A stretch of DNA of 64,000 bases from Streptomyces sp. RPA4-2 (GCF_012273515.2 NZ_CP050975.2:6758001-6822000), one strand, 5' to 3'; counted from the first letter of the stretch, positions 48,398 through 58,617 are shown. The notes: generated by a model not told the origin, from the sequence alone. Made by a program: numbers and translations.

Positions 48398-51300
48398 ATG
48401 CGTTTCCGTCCGTCAACCGTCCTGCTCGCCGTCGCCCTGGCGGCCGGCGGGATCACCCCCGCGGTGGCCGCCACCGCCGCGCCGTCCGACGTCGTCCGGG
48501 ACCCCACCACCTACGTCGATCCGCTCATCGGCACCAAGAACGGCGGCAACGTCTTCCCCGGCGCCGTCGTACCCTTCGGGATGCTCTCCTGGAGCCCGGA
48601 GAACACCCGCGGGGACGCCACCCGCACGGCGGCGCCCGGTGGCTACCAGTACGACGCCACCCGCGTCCGGGGCTTCAGCCTCACCCATATGTCCGGCACG
48701 GGCTGCGCGGGCGGCAGCGGCGACATCCCCTTCTTCCCGTACGCGGGCGAGGTCACCTCCTCCCCGGCGAGCGACACCAAGGACGCGGTGTACGCCGCCG
48801 ACTTCGCGCACGCGGACGAGACCGCCGAGCCCGGCCACTACAAGGTCGGTCTCTCCTCCGGCGTCACCGCGGACCTCACGGCGACCGCGCGCACCGGCTC
48901 GGGCCGCTTCACCTTCCCGGCGGACAAGCCGGCCTCGCTGCTGATCCGCACCGCCAACTCCGAGGTGGGCTCGACGGCGTCGGACGTGCGCATCGACCCG
49001 GCGACCCGGACGGTCTCGGGCTCCGTCACCTCCGGGAACTTCTGCGGCTACCTCGACCCCGAGGGACAACGCGACTACTACACCCTGTACTTCACCGCCC
49101 GCTTCGACCGGGCCTTCAAGACCACCGGCACCTGGCAGGACGACCGGCTGAGCCCGGGATCCACCACGGCGAGCGGCGGTACCGGCGGCTTCTCGGACGG
49201 CGGGCGTCCCGCCACGGGCAAGGGAGCCGGCGGCTACGTGCAGTTCGCCCCCGGAACCGGCCCGGTGAACGTCAAGGTCGGTATCTCGTACGTCAGCCAG
49301 GCAGGCGCCGCCGCCAACCTCAAGGCCGAGAACCCGCCGTCCCGTTCCTTCGGGTCGGTCCAGGCGGCCGCCCACCGCGCCTGGCGCGACCGGCTCGGCG
49401 CGATCCGGGTCGGCGGCGGCAGCGACACCGACCGCACCACCTTCTACACCGCGCTCTACCACGCCCTCCTGCATCCCAACGTCATCAGTGACGCCGACCG
49501 CAGATACCGGGGGAGCGACGACAAGATCCATGCCGTCGGCCGCGGCCACCGGGCGCAGTACGGCACCTTCTCCGGCTGGGACGTCTACCGCTCGCAGGTC
49601 CAGCTGCTCACCCTCCTCAGCCCGGACACCGGCTCCGACATTGCTCAGTCGCTGCTCGAACTGGCCCGGCAGAACGGGGGAGTCTGGGACCGCTGGCTGC
49701 ACGGCGCGAGCGGCACCCACGTCATGAACGGCGACCCCTCACCGACCGCGCTCGCGGGCATCCGGGCCTTCGGCGGCACCGGCTTCGATCTGCGGGGCGC
49801 GCTGAAGTCGCTGGTGAAGGCGGCGACCGTGCCGACCGAGCAGGACCTGTCCTCGTCGGGCAAGCCCGTCCTGTCCGCGGGGCAGCGGCCGTCGCTCGAC
49901 AAGTACCTCCAGCAGCACTACATGCCGTCCGTGTCCAACGCCTGGGGCGGCGCCGCCGAGACCCTGGAGATGTCCGGCGCGGACTTCGCGCTCTCGCAAC
50001 TGGCCACGGCGGCGGGGGAGAAGGGGACGGCCGCGGACTTCGCCGAGCGCTCCCAGTGGTGGCAGAACAACTTCAACATCGCGGCCGACCGGACCGGCGG
50101 CTACATCGCCAACCGCAAGGCGGACGGCAGCTGGGTCACCGGCTTCACCCCCGCCACGGGCAACGGCTTCGTCGAGGGCACGGCGGCCCAGTACACCTGG
50201 ATGGTCCAGCACAACCCGGCCGGGCTCTTCGCGGCCATGGGCGGCCGGGACAAGGCGCTCGACCGCCTCGACACGTTCTTCCACAACGCCGACGGCAGCT
50301 GGGCGTTCACGGGCAGCGGCGGCGACAAGTCGGAGCTGGACAACGAGCCGTCGATCAACGTCCCCTACCTGTACGACTACGTGGGCGCCCCCTACAAGGC
50401 ACAGGAGACCGTCCGCGCGGCGATGGGCAAGCTGTGGTCGACGCAGCCCGGCGGCATCCCCGGCAACGACGACCTCGGCGAGATGTCGTCCTGGTACGTC
50501 TTCTCCGCGCTCGGCATGTACCCGCAAGTCCCCTCCCGTGCCGAACTCGTCCTCTCCTCACCCCTGTTCAGCCGCGTCACGATCGAGCGTCCGGGCGGCA
50601 ACGACATCGAGATCCGGGCGGCAGGCGCGGCGGCGGACGCACCGTACGTCCAGTCGCTGAAGGTCAACGGCCGGACCAGCGGGCGCCCTTGGCTCCCCGC
50701 CTCCTTCGTCCGTGACGGCGGCACACTCGACTACACGCTCTCCGGCACCCCGAACCGCAGCTGGGGCAGCGACCCCGCCGCCGCTCCGCCGTCCTTCCGC
50801 GACGGTGAGCAGCCTTACCAGATCGGCGTCGGCCCGACCGCGGCGACGCTCGCGCCCGGCGGCAGTACGCGGATCGACATCCGCGCGCTGGCGCTGAGCG
50901 GTGGCACGGGCCCCGAGGTCCGCTTCCACGTGGACACACCGGACGGAGTGACCGCGACCCCCGCGGACGGAACCGTGACCGACGGCTCCCGCTCGATCAC
51001 CCTGACCGCGGGCGACGCGGCCCGGCAGGGCTTCTACGACGTCAAGGTCACCGTGACGTCCGGCGGCACCTCGTACCAGCAGCCGGTGGCGCTGACCGTC
51101 GCGGCTCCCGGATCCCTCCTGGCCGCCTACAACAACACCGGTGTCTCGGACGACGCCGGCGACCACGACGAGGCCGACTACGACGGCGGCGGCTGGAGCT
51201 ACTCCCGGCAGGCCCTCGCGGACGCGGGCCTGACCCCGGGCGGCCAGGGCACCGTGGCCGGGCTCACCTACACCTGGCCCGACTCGCCCGCGGGCCGCCC

Positions 51301-51670
51301 CGACAACGCCGCAGCGACCGGCCAGAGCATCGAACTCGCCCGTCCGGCCACACAGTTGTCCTTCATCGGCAGCGCGGTGAACGGAAACCAGCGGACCACG
51401 GCCACCGTCACCTACACCGACGGCAGCACCGACCAGGTCGACCTCTCCTTCACCGACTGGACGGTCGGCGGCGGGGGCGGCACCGTCCAGTACGGCAACG
51501 AGACCGTCGCCATGGCCGCGTACCGCAATGTCGCGGGCGCGGACAAGGACCCCGTCGTCACCTATGTCTTCGCGACGAAGCCCTTCGCGGCTCCGGCCGG
51601 CAAGACCGTCAAGAGCGTGAAGCTGCCCGACGCCGCGGATCTGCACGTCTTCACCCTCGCCGTGAACTGA
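48398..51670 (+). CDS. Secreted GH92 alpha-mannosidase (1090 aa)
   Basis: A signal peptide (residues 1-28, VLLAVALAAGGITPAVAATA) precedes a GH92 exo-alpha-mannosidase: VDPLIGTKNGGNVFPGAVVP, GFSLTHMSGTGCAGGSGDIP, and the active-site region GNDDLGEMSSWYVFSALGMY near 688. The C-terminal 260 residues form immunoglobulin-like and carbohydrate-binding-like beta domains (LAPGGSTRIDIRALALSGG; YTDGSTDQVDLSFTDW). GH92 enzymes are Ca-dependent and remove alpha-mannose from N-glycans or fungal mannans. ATG at 48398 with GAAGGAGGAGGGG. It converges on a second GH92 gene and shares its operator motif. Confidence 0.93.
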   Translation: MRFRPSTVLLAVALAAGGITPAVAATAAPSDVVRDPTTYVDPLIGTKNGGNVFPGAVVPFGMLSWSPENTRGDATRTAAPGGYQYDATRVRGFSLTHMSGTGCAGGSGDIPFFPYAGEVTSSPASDTKDAVYAADFAHADETAEPGHYKVGLSSGVTADLTATARTGSGRFTFPADKPASLLIRTANSEVGSTASDVRIDPATRTVSGSVTSGNFCGYLDPEGQRDYYTLYFTARFDRAFKTTGTWQDDRLSPGSTTASGGTGGFSDGGRPATGKGAGGYVQFAPGTGPVNVKVGISYVSQAGAAANLKAENPPSRSFGSVQAAAHRAWRDRLGAIRVGGGSDTDRTTFYTALYHALLHPNVISDADRRYRGSDDKIHAVGRGHRAQYGTFSGWDVYRSQVQLLTLLSPDTGSDIAQSLLELARQNGGVWDRWLHGASGTHVMNGDPSPTALAGIRAFGGTGFDLRGALKSLVKAATVPTEQDLSSSGKPVLSAGQRPSLDKYLQQHYMPSVSNAWGGAAETLEMSGADFALSQLATAAGEKGTAADFAERSQWWQNNFNIAADRTGGYIANRKADGSWVTGFTPATGNGFVEGTAAQYTWMVQHNPAGLFAAMGGRDKALDRLDTFFHNADGSWAFTGSGGDKSELDNEPSINVPYLYDYVGAPYKAQETVRAAMGKLWSTQPGGIPGNDDLGEMSSWYVFSALGMYPQVPSRAELVLSSPLFSRVTIERPGGNDIEIRAAGAAADAPYVQSLKVNGRTSGRPWLPASFVRDGGTLDYTLSGTPNRSWGSDPAAAPPSFRDGEQPYQIGVGPTAATLAPGGSTRIDIRALALSGGTGPEVRFHVDTPDGVTATPADGTVTDGSRSITLTAGDAARQGFYDVKVTVTSGGTSYQQPVALTVAAPGSLLAAYNNTGVSDDAGDHDEADYDGGGWSYSRQALADAGLTPGGQGTVAGLTYTWPDSPAGRPDNAAATGQSIELARPATQLSFIGSAVNGNQRTTATVTYTDGSTDQVDLSFTDWTVGGGGGTVQYGNETVAMAAYRNVAGADKDPVVTYVFATKPFAAPAGKTVKSVKLPDAADLHVFTLAVN

Positions 51671-51699
51671 GGGCAGGGGGAAGCCGGTCCGGAAACAGC

Positions 51700-51735
51700 G
51701 GAGCGGGCGCGGAGAGTGATCTCCGCGCCCGCTCC
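51700..51735. terminator. Bidirectional terminator between the two GH92 genes
   Basis: A perfect 16-bp stem GGAGCGGGCGCGGAGA / TCTCCGCGCCCGCTCC with a GTGA loop, between stop codons at 51670 and 51748. Confidence 0.9.
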
Positions 51736-51747
51736 TGTGGTGTCGCG

Positions 51748-54700
51748 TCAGGCCAGCAGCTCCACCTCCGCGAGCGTCGCCGCGCCGTCGAGGACCAGAC
51801 GGTAGTGCGCGTACGAGCCCGGGTGCGTCACCGAGAACGCCCGGGTCTGCTTGTCCCACGCGAAGGACTCGCCGGAGCGCCGGTCCAGGTCGGTCCACTT
51901 GGTGCCGTCGGACGAGCCCTGAAGGACCCAGCCGGCCGGAGCCTTCGTGTGGTCCCCTGACGACGTCAGGGTGTACTGGACGCCCTTGGCGGAGGCGGCC
52001 GTCGGCAGGTCCACCGTCGTGACGGTGGCGTCCGTCGCGGAGGTGTTGTCGAAGAGCGCCCCCTCACCCGTCAGGACGTCCACCCGTGGCGCTGGCACCT
52101 TGTCGTCCTTCGTGATCGACACGGGCGCCGCGTTCCTGCCGCTGCCCCACGAGGACGGCTTGGCGCCCATGTCGAACTCCAGCACTCCGCCACGGGAGAT
52201 GAGCGAGTGCGGGAGCGAGGTGGAGTTCCACTTCTTGCCGTTGAAACGCACGCCCTGCACGTACACGTTCTTCGCACTGTTCCTGGGCGCCTTGACGACC
52301 AGGTCCCGGCCGTTCTCGAGGTGGACCGTCGCCTTGGTGAACAGCGGTGAGCCGATGGCGTATTCGCCACTGCCCATCACCAGCGGATAGAAGCCGAGCG
52401 AGGAGAAGAGGTACCAGGCCGACTGCTCGCCGTTGTCCTCGTCGCCGTGGTAGCCCTGCCCTATCTCACTGCCGCTGTAGAGCCGGGAGAGGACCTCGCG
52501 GACGTCCTTCTGCGTCTTCCACGGCTGGCCGGCCGCGTCGTACATGTAGGTGACGTGGTGGGCCACCTGGTTGGAGTGCCCGTACATGCCCATCCGTACG
52601 TCGCGGGCCTCGGTCATCTCGTGGATGACCCCGCCGTAGGAACCCACGACGTCCTGCGAGGCCGTCTCGGGAGTGGCGAAGTACGTGTCGAGCTTCTGGC
52701 CCAGCGCGTCCTGGCCGCCGTACAGATTGGCCAGGCCCCGCGAGTCCTGGGGCGCGGTGAACGCGTACCCCCAGCCGTTCGTCTCGGTGTAGTCGTACCC
52801 CCACACGCGCGGGTCGTACTTCGCCGAGTCGACGCGCCAGTCGCCCTGCGCGTCACGGCCCTGGAAGAACCCGGCCTTCTTGTCGAAGAGGTTCACGTAG
52901 TCCTGGGCGCGGTTGAGGAAGTACGCGGACTCCTCCTTGTAGCGCTTCTTGCCGGTCTTCTTGTAGAGGGCCTCGCCCATCTTGGCGATGCCGTAGTCGT
53001 TGACGTAGCCCTCCATGGCCCAGGAGAAGCCCTCACCCGTCGCGGTGGACGTGTAGCCGAGGAAGGGGGAGGTCGTCATGCCCTTGCGGCCCACACCGGA
53101 CGCCGGCGGGACGACCGTCGCGTTCTTCACCGCCGCGTCGTAGGCCGCCGCCGCGTCGAAGTGCACACCCTTCACGTACGCGTCCGCGAACGCCACGTCG
53201 GAGGAGGTGCCGGTCATCAGGTCCGCGTACCCGGGGGAGGACCAGCGCGAGGTCCAGCCGCCGTCCTTGTACTGCTGCACGAACCCGTCGACCATCTCAC
53301 CCGCCTGGCCGGGCGTCAGGAGTGAGTACGCCGGCCAGGTCGTCCGGTAGGTGTCCCAGAAGCCGTTGTTGACGTACACCTTGCCGTCGACGATCTTCGC
53401 GCCGGTGTGGGTCGGGGTGTCCGGGCCCGGCATCGCGGAGAACGGCGACGCGTACTGGTACTTCGAACCGACCTTCTCGAAACCTGAGTTGGGGTACAGG
53501 TAGAGCCGGTACATGCTGGAGTACAGCGTCGTGAGCTGGTCCGGCGTGGCGCCCTGGACCTCGACCTTGCCCAGCAGCCCGTCCCACTGCTTCTGGGCCC
53601 GTGCCTTGACGGTGCCGAAGGACGTGCCGTCGGGGATCTCCTGGCGCAGGTTGTCCTTGGCCTGGTCGACGCTGATGAGCGAGGTGGCCAGACGCAGCGT
53701 GACACTGTGGTCGGCGCCGGGCTTGAACTTCAGGTAGCCCTTGACCCCGGACGACGAGCCGTCCGTCACCGGCGCGTCGAAGGCCCCGTACACGAAGAGC
53801 CGTGTCGCGCCCGTCGACAGCCCCGACTTCACGTCGGAGTAGCCGGTGACCACCCCGTTCTCCTTGTCGAGGGTCAGCCCCGCCTGCTCGGTCACGTTGT
53901 CGAAGATCACGCCGGCGTCCGCGCCCGGGTAGGTGAAGCGCAGAGCCGCCGCGTGGTCCGTCGGGGCCATCTCCGCCTTGAGACCGTTCTCGAAGGTCAC
54001 CCCGTAGTAGTACGGGCGCGCGGTCTCGTTCTCGTGCCTGAAGGCCAGCTCGCGGGCGGTGCGCGAGGTGTCCGGGGTGCCGGACGCGGCCGAGGGCATC
54101 ACCTGGAAGGTCTGCCGGTCGCCCATCCACGGGCTCGGCTCATGGCTGGCGCTGAACGCCTGGATGGTCGGCAGGTTGTCCGCGTTGTTCGCACGTGCGT
54201 AGTCGTACAGCCAGCTCAGCGAACCCGCGTTGGTCACCGGGGTCCAGAAGTTGAAGCCGTGCGGCACGGCCGTCGCCGGGAAGTTGTTGCCGCGCGAGAA
54301 TCCGCCGCTGGAGTTGGTGCCGCGGGTGGTCAGCGCGTAGTCCGACAGGTGCGCCTTGGGCTTCTCGGGCGCGACGGTCCTCAGCGCGACGTCGTCCAGC
54401 CAGCCCCGGAACTTCGCCGGGCCCTTCGGGGAGTCGTACGCGAGCAGGATCCGGTCGACCGTCTTCCCGGCGGCGACGGAACCGATCCGCGAGGTGACGT
54501 CGTTCCACTGGTTGACGTAAAGGATCTTGGCGGCGCCCTGCCCCTGCGGCGTGAGCGCGAACCCGTGCTGGTCGACCGGGTTCAGGCCGCTCAGATAGGT
54601 GCCGTCCGTGAACGCCAGGTCCACCGACACGTTCGTGGCGTCGTAGTCCCGGTCACCGTCCGCCATCGACGGGAAGATCCGGTACGCCAGTTCGGTGTCG

Positions 54701-55575
54701 CGCCCGACGGCCACGTTCACGTCGAAGACCTTGTTGTACGAGTACGCCCGGCCGTCCGCCTGGTGCGTACCCGCGTAGCGCAGGGCCCGCTTGCCGGTGA
54801 AGCCGGCGCCCGCCTTCGCGGTGGGGGAGCCGCTCGGCCCGCGGTCCACCAGCGAGAGCATGTCCTTGGGGGTCGGGTCGTCGGTGCCGCCGGTGGAGAA
54901 CTGGACGTCGGCGAGCTGGAGGATGTCCCCGCTGTGGTTCTTCGTGATGTCGAGCCGGAAGTGCTGGTACTCCACGGGGCTCGCGATGTCGTACGACTTG
55001 GTCTGGAAGCGCTCGCCGAACGACTGGTCCGAGCGGGTGTCGAGGGTCTTCCAGTCCTTGCCGTCCGTGGAGCCCTGCAGCGTCCAGTCGCTGGGGTCGC
55101 GCTCGTCGTGGTCGTTGGCCGACGTGAGCGCGTAGGTGACCACCTTCACGGGGGCGTCGAGGTCGAACTCCGCCCAGCCGGTCGGCGCGAAGGTCAGCCA
55201 CTTGCTGCTCGACTCGCCGTCGACGAGGTTCTCCTTGACCTCGCCGGAGCCCGCGTTCTCGTCGCTGGCGCGAACGTCCGTGACGTGGTCGGTGACGTTG
55301 CCGGGGATGCCCGTGCTGTAACCGCCGTCGACACCCGACGACCGCTTTTTTCCGTCAGGTCCCGTGTCTACGGTATTGATCCAGTCCGGCGCGGGATCGC
55401 CCGATTCGAATGAGGAGGCGAACTGCCGGTCGGCGGAGACCGCTTGGGCCGGAAGGGCAACCGCGGTGCCCTGCGAGGCCACGATCAGAGAAAGCGCTGC
55501 CACCCCCATTGTCATCGAGGAACTCCACCTCGGCCGGGCCGAGGAACTTTGTCTGTATCGAGCTCCGTGCTGCAT
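51748..55575 (-). CDS. Secreted GH92 alpha-mannosidase with two discoidin-type domains (1275 aa)
   Basis: A long signal region (hydrophobic core MTMGVAALSLIVASQGTAVA, about 20-48) is followed by an F5/8-type domain (TLQGSTDGKDWKTLDTRSDQ, about 110-210) and a second beta domain. The GH92 catalytic part (about 480-1150) contains VIHEMTEARDVRMGMYGHSN near 985 and GDEDNGEQSAWYLFSSLGFY near 1045, the acid and base regions. A final F5/8-type domain (VLQGSSDGTKWTDLDRRSGE) closes the protein. It would trim alpha-mannosides outside the cell, the modules binding glycan or wall. ATG at 55575. Confidence 0.93.
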   Translation of the reverse strand: MQHGARYRQSSSARPRWSSSMTMGVAALSLIVASQGTAVALPAQAVSADRQFASSFESGDPAPDWINTVDTGPDGKKRSSGVDGGYSTGIPGNVTDHVTDVRASDENAGSGEVKENLVDGESSSKWLTFAPTGWAEFDLDAPVKVVTYALTSANDHDERDPSDWTLQGSTDGKDWKTLDTRSDQSFGERFQTKSYDIASPVEYQHFRLDITKNHSGDILQLADVQFSTGGTDDPTPKDMLSLVDRGPSGSPTAKAGAGFTGKRALRYAGTHQADGRAYSYNKVFDVNVAVGRDTELAYRIFPSMADGDRDYDATNVSVDLAFTDGTYLSGLNPVDQHGFALTPQGQGAAKILYVNQWNDVTSRIGSVAAGKTVDRILLAYDSPKGPAKFRGWLDDVALRTVAPEKPKAHLSDYALTTRGTNSSGGFSRGNNFPATAVPHGFNFWTPVTNAGSLSWLYDYARANNADNLPTIQAFSASHEPSPWMGDRQTFQVMPSAASGTPDTSRTARELAFRHENETARPYYYGVTFENGLKAEMAPTDHAAALRFTYPGADAGVIFDNVTEQAGLTLDKENGVVTGYSDVKSGLSTGATRLFVYGAFDAPVTDGSSSGVKGYLKFKPGADHSVTLRLATSLISVDQAKDNLRQEIPDGTSFGTVKARAQKQWDGLLGKVEVQGATPDQLTTLYSSMYRLYLYPNSGFEKVGSKYQYASPFSAMPGPDTPTHTGAKIVDGKVYVNNGFWDTYRTTWPAYSLLTPGQAGEMVDGFVQQYKDGGWTSRWSSPGYADLMTGTSSDVAFADAYVKGVHFDAAAAYDAAVKNATVVPPASGVGRKGMTTSPFLGYTSTATGEGFSWAMEGYVNDYGIAKMGEALYKKTGKKRYKEESAYFLNRAQDYVNLFDKKAGFFQGRDAQGDWRVDSAKYDPRVWGYDYTETNGWGYAFTAPQDSRGLANLYGGQDALGQKLDTYFATPETASQDVVGSYGGVIHEMTEARDVRMGMYGHSNQVAHHVTYMYDAAGQPWKTQKDVREVLSRLYSGSEIGQGYHGDEDNGEQSAWYLFSSLGFYPLVMGSGEYAIGSPLFTKATVHLENGRDLVVKAPRNSAKNVYVQGVRFNGKKWNSTSLPHSLISRGGVLEFDMGAKPSSWGSGRNAAPVSITKDDKVPAPRVDVLTGEGALFDNTSATDATVTTVDLPTAASAKGVQYTLTSSGDHTKAPAGWVLQGSSDGTKWTDLDRRSGESFAWDKQTRAFSVTHPGSYAHYRLVLDGAATLAEVELLA

Positions 55576-55722
55576 CCGCGAGGACCCTCCCTGCTGTTTT
55601 GGCGCGTTCACCTCCGGGGCGCTGCGGCCGGATTGGAGTGCGGCCGATCCAGGCCCTCCGGGCCCGCGTGCACTCTTTCTCCGGATACCGGCGCGTCCCT
55701 TCGACTCACCCGCTTGCGCGTG

Positions 55723-55734
55723 GACAACGTTGTC
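55723..55734. promoter_or_regulatory. GACAACGTTGTC operator (second mannosidase)
   Basis: The same perfect palindrome as at 48170, 148 bp upstream of the second GH92 start. A related sequence TGACAACTTG lies nearby at 55765-55774 (minus strand) and at 59834-59843. Confidence 0.65.
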
Positions 55735-55969
55735 AATTCTGCTGCGCAAGGACCAGTAGGGAGTCAAGTTGTCAGCGGTGTCAAGGGTGTTGGATGTGGC
55801 ATCCGGGGAGAATGTCGCGTGGTGGGGTGCGCATTACTCGCATGGGGGGAGATTGACGCCGTGTCGATCTTCTGCCGGGGAGGGGCCGGTCGCCCCATAT
55901 TTCCGGGAGGTCTCAACTCGGAAAAGACCCGCGGGCAAACCTGCATTCGATCTTGCTCCGCTGGCGGGA

Positions 55970-55985
55970 AGTGGACTATACCTGT
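55970..55985. promoter_or_regulatory. DasR-responsive element (dre)-like site upstream of ngcE
   Basis: AGTGGACTATACCTGT matches 12 of 16 positions of the dre consensus AGTGGTCTAGACCACT. It lies 198 bp before ngcE in the 607-bp gap 55576-56182, which otherwise holds no gene I can see. Confidence 0.55.
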
Positions 55986-56182
55986 CGGCATCCGCCCAGT
56001 CGTTCGACGGCCGCGGACAGGCATGTACCAGGGGGAATCGGGCGTCGGCGGCCGTTTACAAGGGCAGGGATCGCCGCGTTGACCCACTGAATCCCTCATG
56101 CACGACCCCAGCTTGACCTAACCGCGGTGCCGGGGAGGATCCGGTTCACCGCCTGAGTCCTGGAGAAGGCGAGGACTTGAGC

Positions 56183-57634
56183 ATGGGATCCACTTCCGCC
56201 GATAACGGCAACAACGAGGGTTTCGGACGCCGTGACCTGATCAAGAGGTCCGCAGCGCTCGGCCTGATTTCCGTACCGACGATGAGCTTCTTGTCCGCTT
56301 GCGCGAGCAGCGACAGCGGTTCCGATGACAAGGCCAAGGCCGGCAAGAAGACCACGAAGAACCCGCTGGGCGTCAACGAGACGGCCCCGCTCTCCGTCGT
56401 CATCTTCGACGGCGGATTCGGTACGAAGTACGCGACCGACGCCAACGCCCAGTACAAGGCGGCGCACCCCAAGGCCAAGATCAATTTCCATGCGACCCAG
56501 AAGATCCAGTCCGAACTGCAGCCCAAGTTCAACGGTGGCACCCCGCCGGACCTGATCGACAACTCCGGTGCCCAGCAGATGGACATGGGCGTGCTCGTCG
56601 GTAAGAAGCAGCTCACCGACCTGACCCCGCTCCTCGACGCGCCCTCCGTCGACGACCCCTCGAAGAAGGTCCGCGACACGCTGCGCCCCGGCATCGTCGA
56701 GATGGGCCAGTTCGACGGTTCGCCGGTGTGGATCATGTACTACGCGTACACCGTCTACGGCGTCTGGTACTCGCAGACCGCCCTTGACAAGCTCGACTCG
56801 ACGTACCCCGAGGACTGGGACGCGATGCTCGCGCTGTGCGAGAAGGCGAAGAAGAAGGGCATCGCCGGCTGGACGTACGCGGGCAAGTATCCGTACTACC
56901 TGCCGTTCTCGCTCTACCCCTTCATCGCCAAGATCGGCGGCCGTGAGGTTCTCGACAGGATCGACAACCTGGAGCCCAACGCCTGGAAGGACCCGGCCGT
57001 CAAGTCCGCGTTCGAGGCGTACTACGAGCTCTACAAGAAGGGCTACATCCTCAAGGGCACCCCGGGCATCGACCACATCCAGTCACAGACCGCCTGGGCC
57101 AAGGGCAAGGCGCTCTTCATCCCGAACGGCTCCTGGGTGGAGAACGAGTCCGCGAACGTCATCCCGAAGGACTTCAACCTGGCCGTCAGCGCTCCGTCCG
57201 GCCTCGACAGCTCCGACAAGCTGCCGTTCGGCACCATCTGGGCCTCCGGCGGCGAGCCGTTCATCGTGCCGGCCAAGGCGAGCAACCCCCAGGGCGGCAT
57301 GGAGCAGTTGCGCATCATGCTCAGCGAGGCCTCGTCGAAGAACTTCACCGGTCAGGTGAAGTCGCTGACCGCCTACAACGGCGGCACCGACGGCGTCGCC
57401 CTGACCCCGGGCCTCAAGTCCGGTGTCGCGGCCCTGGAGAAGGCCGGGACCAATGTGGTCAACCCGCGGCTGCAGGACTGGTACGTGAAGCTTCAGAAGG
57501 AGCAGATCGGTGTTTCCGGTCTCGGCGAGATGATGGCAGGGCGGCTGACCCCGGCCGAGGCCATCAAGAAGATCCAGGGCTACGCGGACGCGGCGGCCAA
57601 GGACCAGTCCATCAAGCACTACAAGCACCAGTAG
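56183..57634 (+). CDS. ngcE: NgcE-like N-acetylglucosamine/chitobiose-binding lipoprotein (483 aa)
   Basis: An ABC-transporter extracellular sugar-binding protein. Twin-Arg GRRDLIKR (R16-R17) followed by lipobox LSAC with Cys40 indicates Tat export and lipid anchoring. The body resembles the NgcE type (SVVIFDGGFGTKYATDANAQ, PPDLIDNSGAQQMDMG, WIMYYAYTVYGVWYSQ, FNGTPPD-like loops, IWASGGEPFIVPAKASNPQG). It should deliver GlcNAc or chitobiose to the two permeases that follow. No ATPase gene is in the operon, so the shared MsiK ATPase is probably used, as for other Streptomyces sugar ABC systems. Confidence 0.9.
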   Translation: MGSTSADNGNNEGFGRRDLIKRSAALGLISVPTMSFLSACASSDSGSDDKAKAGKKTTKNPLGVNETAPLSVVIFDGGFGTKYATDANAQYKAAHPKAKINFHATQKIQSELQPKFNGGTPPDLIDNSGAQQMDMGVLVGKKQLTDLTPLLDAPSVDDPSKKVRDTLRPGIVEMGQFDGSPVWIMYYAYTVYGVWYSQTALDKLDSTYPEDWDAMLALCEKAKKKGIAGWTYAGKYPYYLPFSLYPFIAKIGGREVLDRIDNLEPNAWKDPAVKSAFEAYYELYKKGYILKGTPGIDHIQSQTAWAKGKALFIPNGSWVENESANVIPKDFNLAVSAPSGLDSSDKLPFGTIWASGGEPFIVPAKASNPQGGMEQLRIMLSEASSKNFTGQVKSLTAYNGGTDGVALTPGLKSGVAALEKAGTNVVNPRLQDWYVKLQKEQIGVSGLGEMMAGRLTPAEAIKKIQGYADAAAKDQSIKHYKHQ

Positions 57635-57687
57635 CGGCGTGTGTCCACGCGTCGCCGGCGGCGGCATGCGCGAAACGATCGGGGTCG

Positions 57688-58617
57688 GTGACCATGCAAC
57701 ACGGCAAGTACCGGTTCATCGTGGGGTTCTTGGTGGCCCCCTTGGCGTTGTACGCGATCTTCGTGATCTGGCCCTTCGTCCAGGCCATCTACTACTCGTT
57801 CACGGACTGGACCGGTCTGAGCCCCGACTTCAAGATGGTCGGTTTCGCCAACTACACCAGAATGCTGCACGACGACATCTTCTGGAAGTCGTTGCAGCAC
57901 AGTCTGGTGTTCGCGCTGCTGCTGCCGCTGGTGACGCTGGGCCTCGCGCTCTTCTTCGCCTTCATGCTCAATGTCGGTGGGCGGCGCCGAAAGGGCGCCG
58001 CTATCACCGGGGTGCGCGGTTCGGGTTTCTACAAAATCGCGTATTTCTTCCCGCAGGTGCTGTCGATCGCGATCGTTTCCCTGCTTTTCCAGTTCGCCTA
58101 CAACCCCAACGACGGTGTCATCAACGGGACGTTGAAGGCCATCGGCCTCGGCAGTGTCCAGCCGGACTGGCTGGGCGACCCGGACCTCGCCCTGTGGTGT
58201 GTGATGGCGGTACTGCTGTGGAGCACGGTGGGGTTCTTCGTCGTGCTGTTCTCGGCGGGCATGGCGTCGATTCCGAAGGACTTCTACGAGGCCGCGCTGC
58301 TCGACGGCGCGAGCCGCGCGACCACCTTCTTCAAGATCACCCTTCCGCTGCTCTGGGACACCGTGCAGTCGGGATGGGTGTACATGGGGATCCTCGCGCT
58401 CGGCGCTGAGGCGTTCGCCGCCGTGCAGATCATGACCGTGGGTCCCGGCGGCCCCGACTACTCGACCACGGTCCTTCCGCTGTACGTGTACCAATCGGCG
58501 TTCCGTGACGCGAACGCCGCCTACGCCACCACGATCGGTGTCGCGCTCCTCATCGTCACGCTGCTGTTCGCGGCGGTCGTGATGCGACTGGGCCGGCGCG
58601 AGCGGTTGGAGTTCTAG
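57688..58617 (+). CDS. ngcF: Sugar ABC transporter permease, NgcF-like (309 aa)
   Basis: A MalF-type permease with six membrane segments, first FIVGFLVAPLALYAIFVIWP and WPFVQAIYYSFTDW. The cytoplasmic EAA loop reads EAALLDGASRATTFFKITLP near residue 207. It forms the membrane pore with NgcG. GTG at 57688 or ATG at 57694 could be the start; both follow CGATCGGGGTCGG. It sits 53 bp after ngcE and ends 1 bp before ngcG, clearly an operon. Confidence 0.9.
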   Translation: MTMQHGKYRFIVGFLVAPLALYAIFVIWPFVQAIYYSFTDWTGLSPDFKMVGFANYTRMLHDDIFWKSLQHSLVFALLLPLVTLGLALFFAFMLNVGGRRRKGAAITGVRGSGFYKIAYFFPQVLSIAIVSLLFQFAYNPNDGVINGTLKAIGLGSVQPDWLGDPDLALWCVMAVLLWSTVGFFVVLFSAGMASIPKDFYEAALLDGASRATTFFKITLPLLWDTVQSGWVYMGILALGAEAFAAVQIMTVGPGGPDYSTTVLPLYVYQSAFRDANAAYATTIGVALLIVTLLFAAVVMRLGRRERLEF

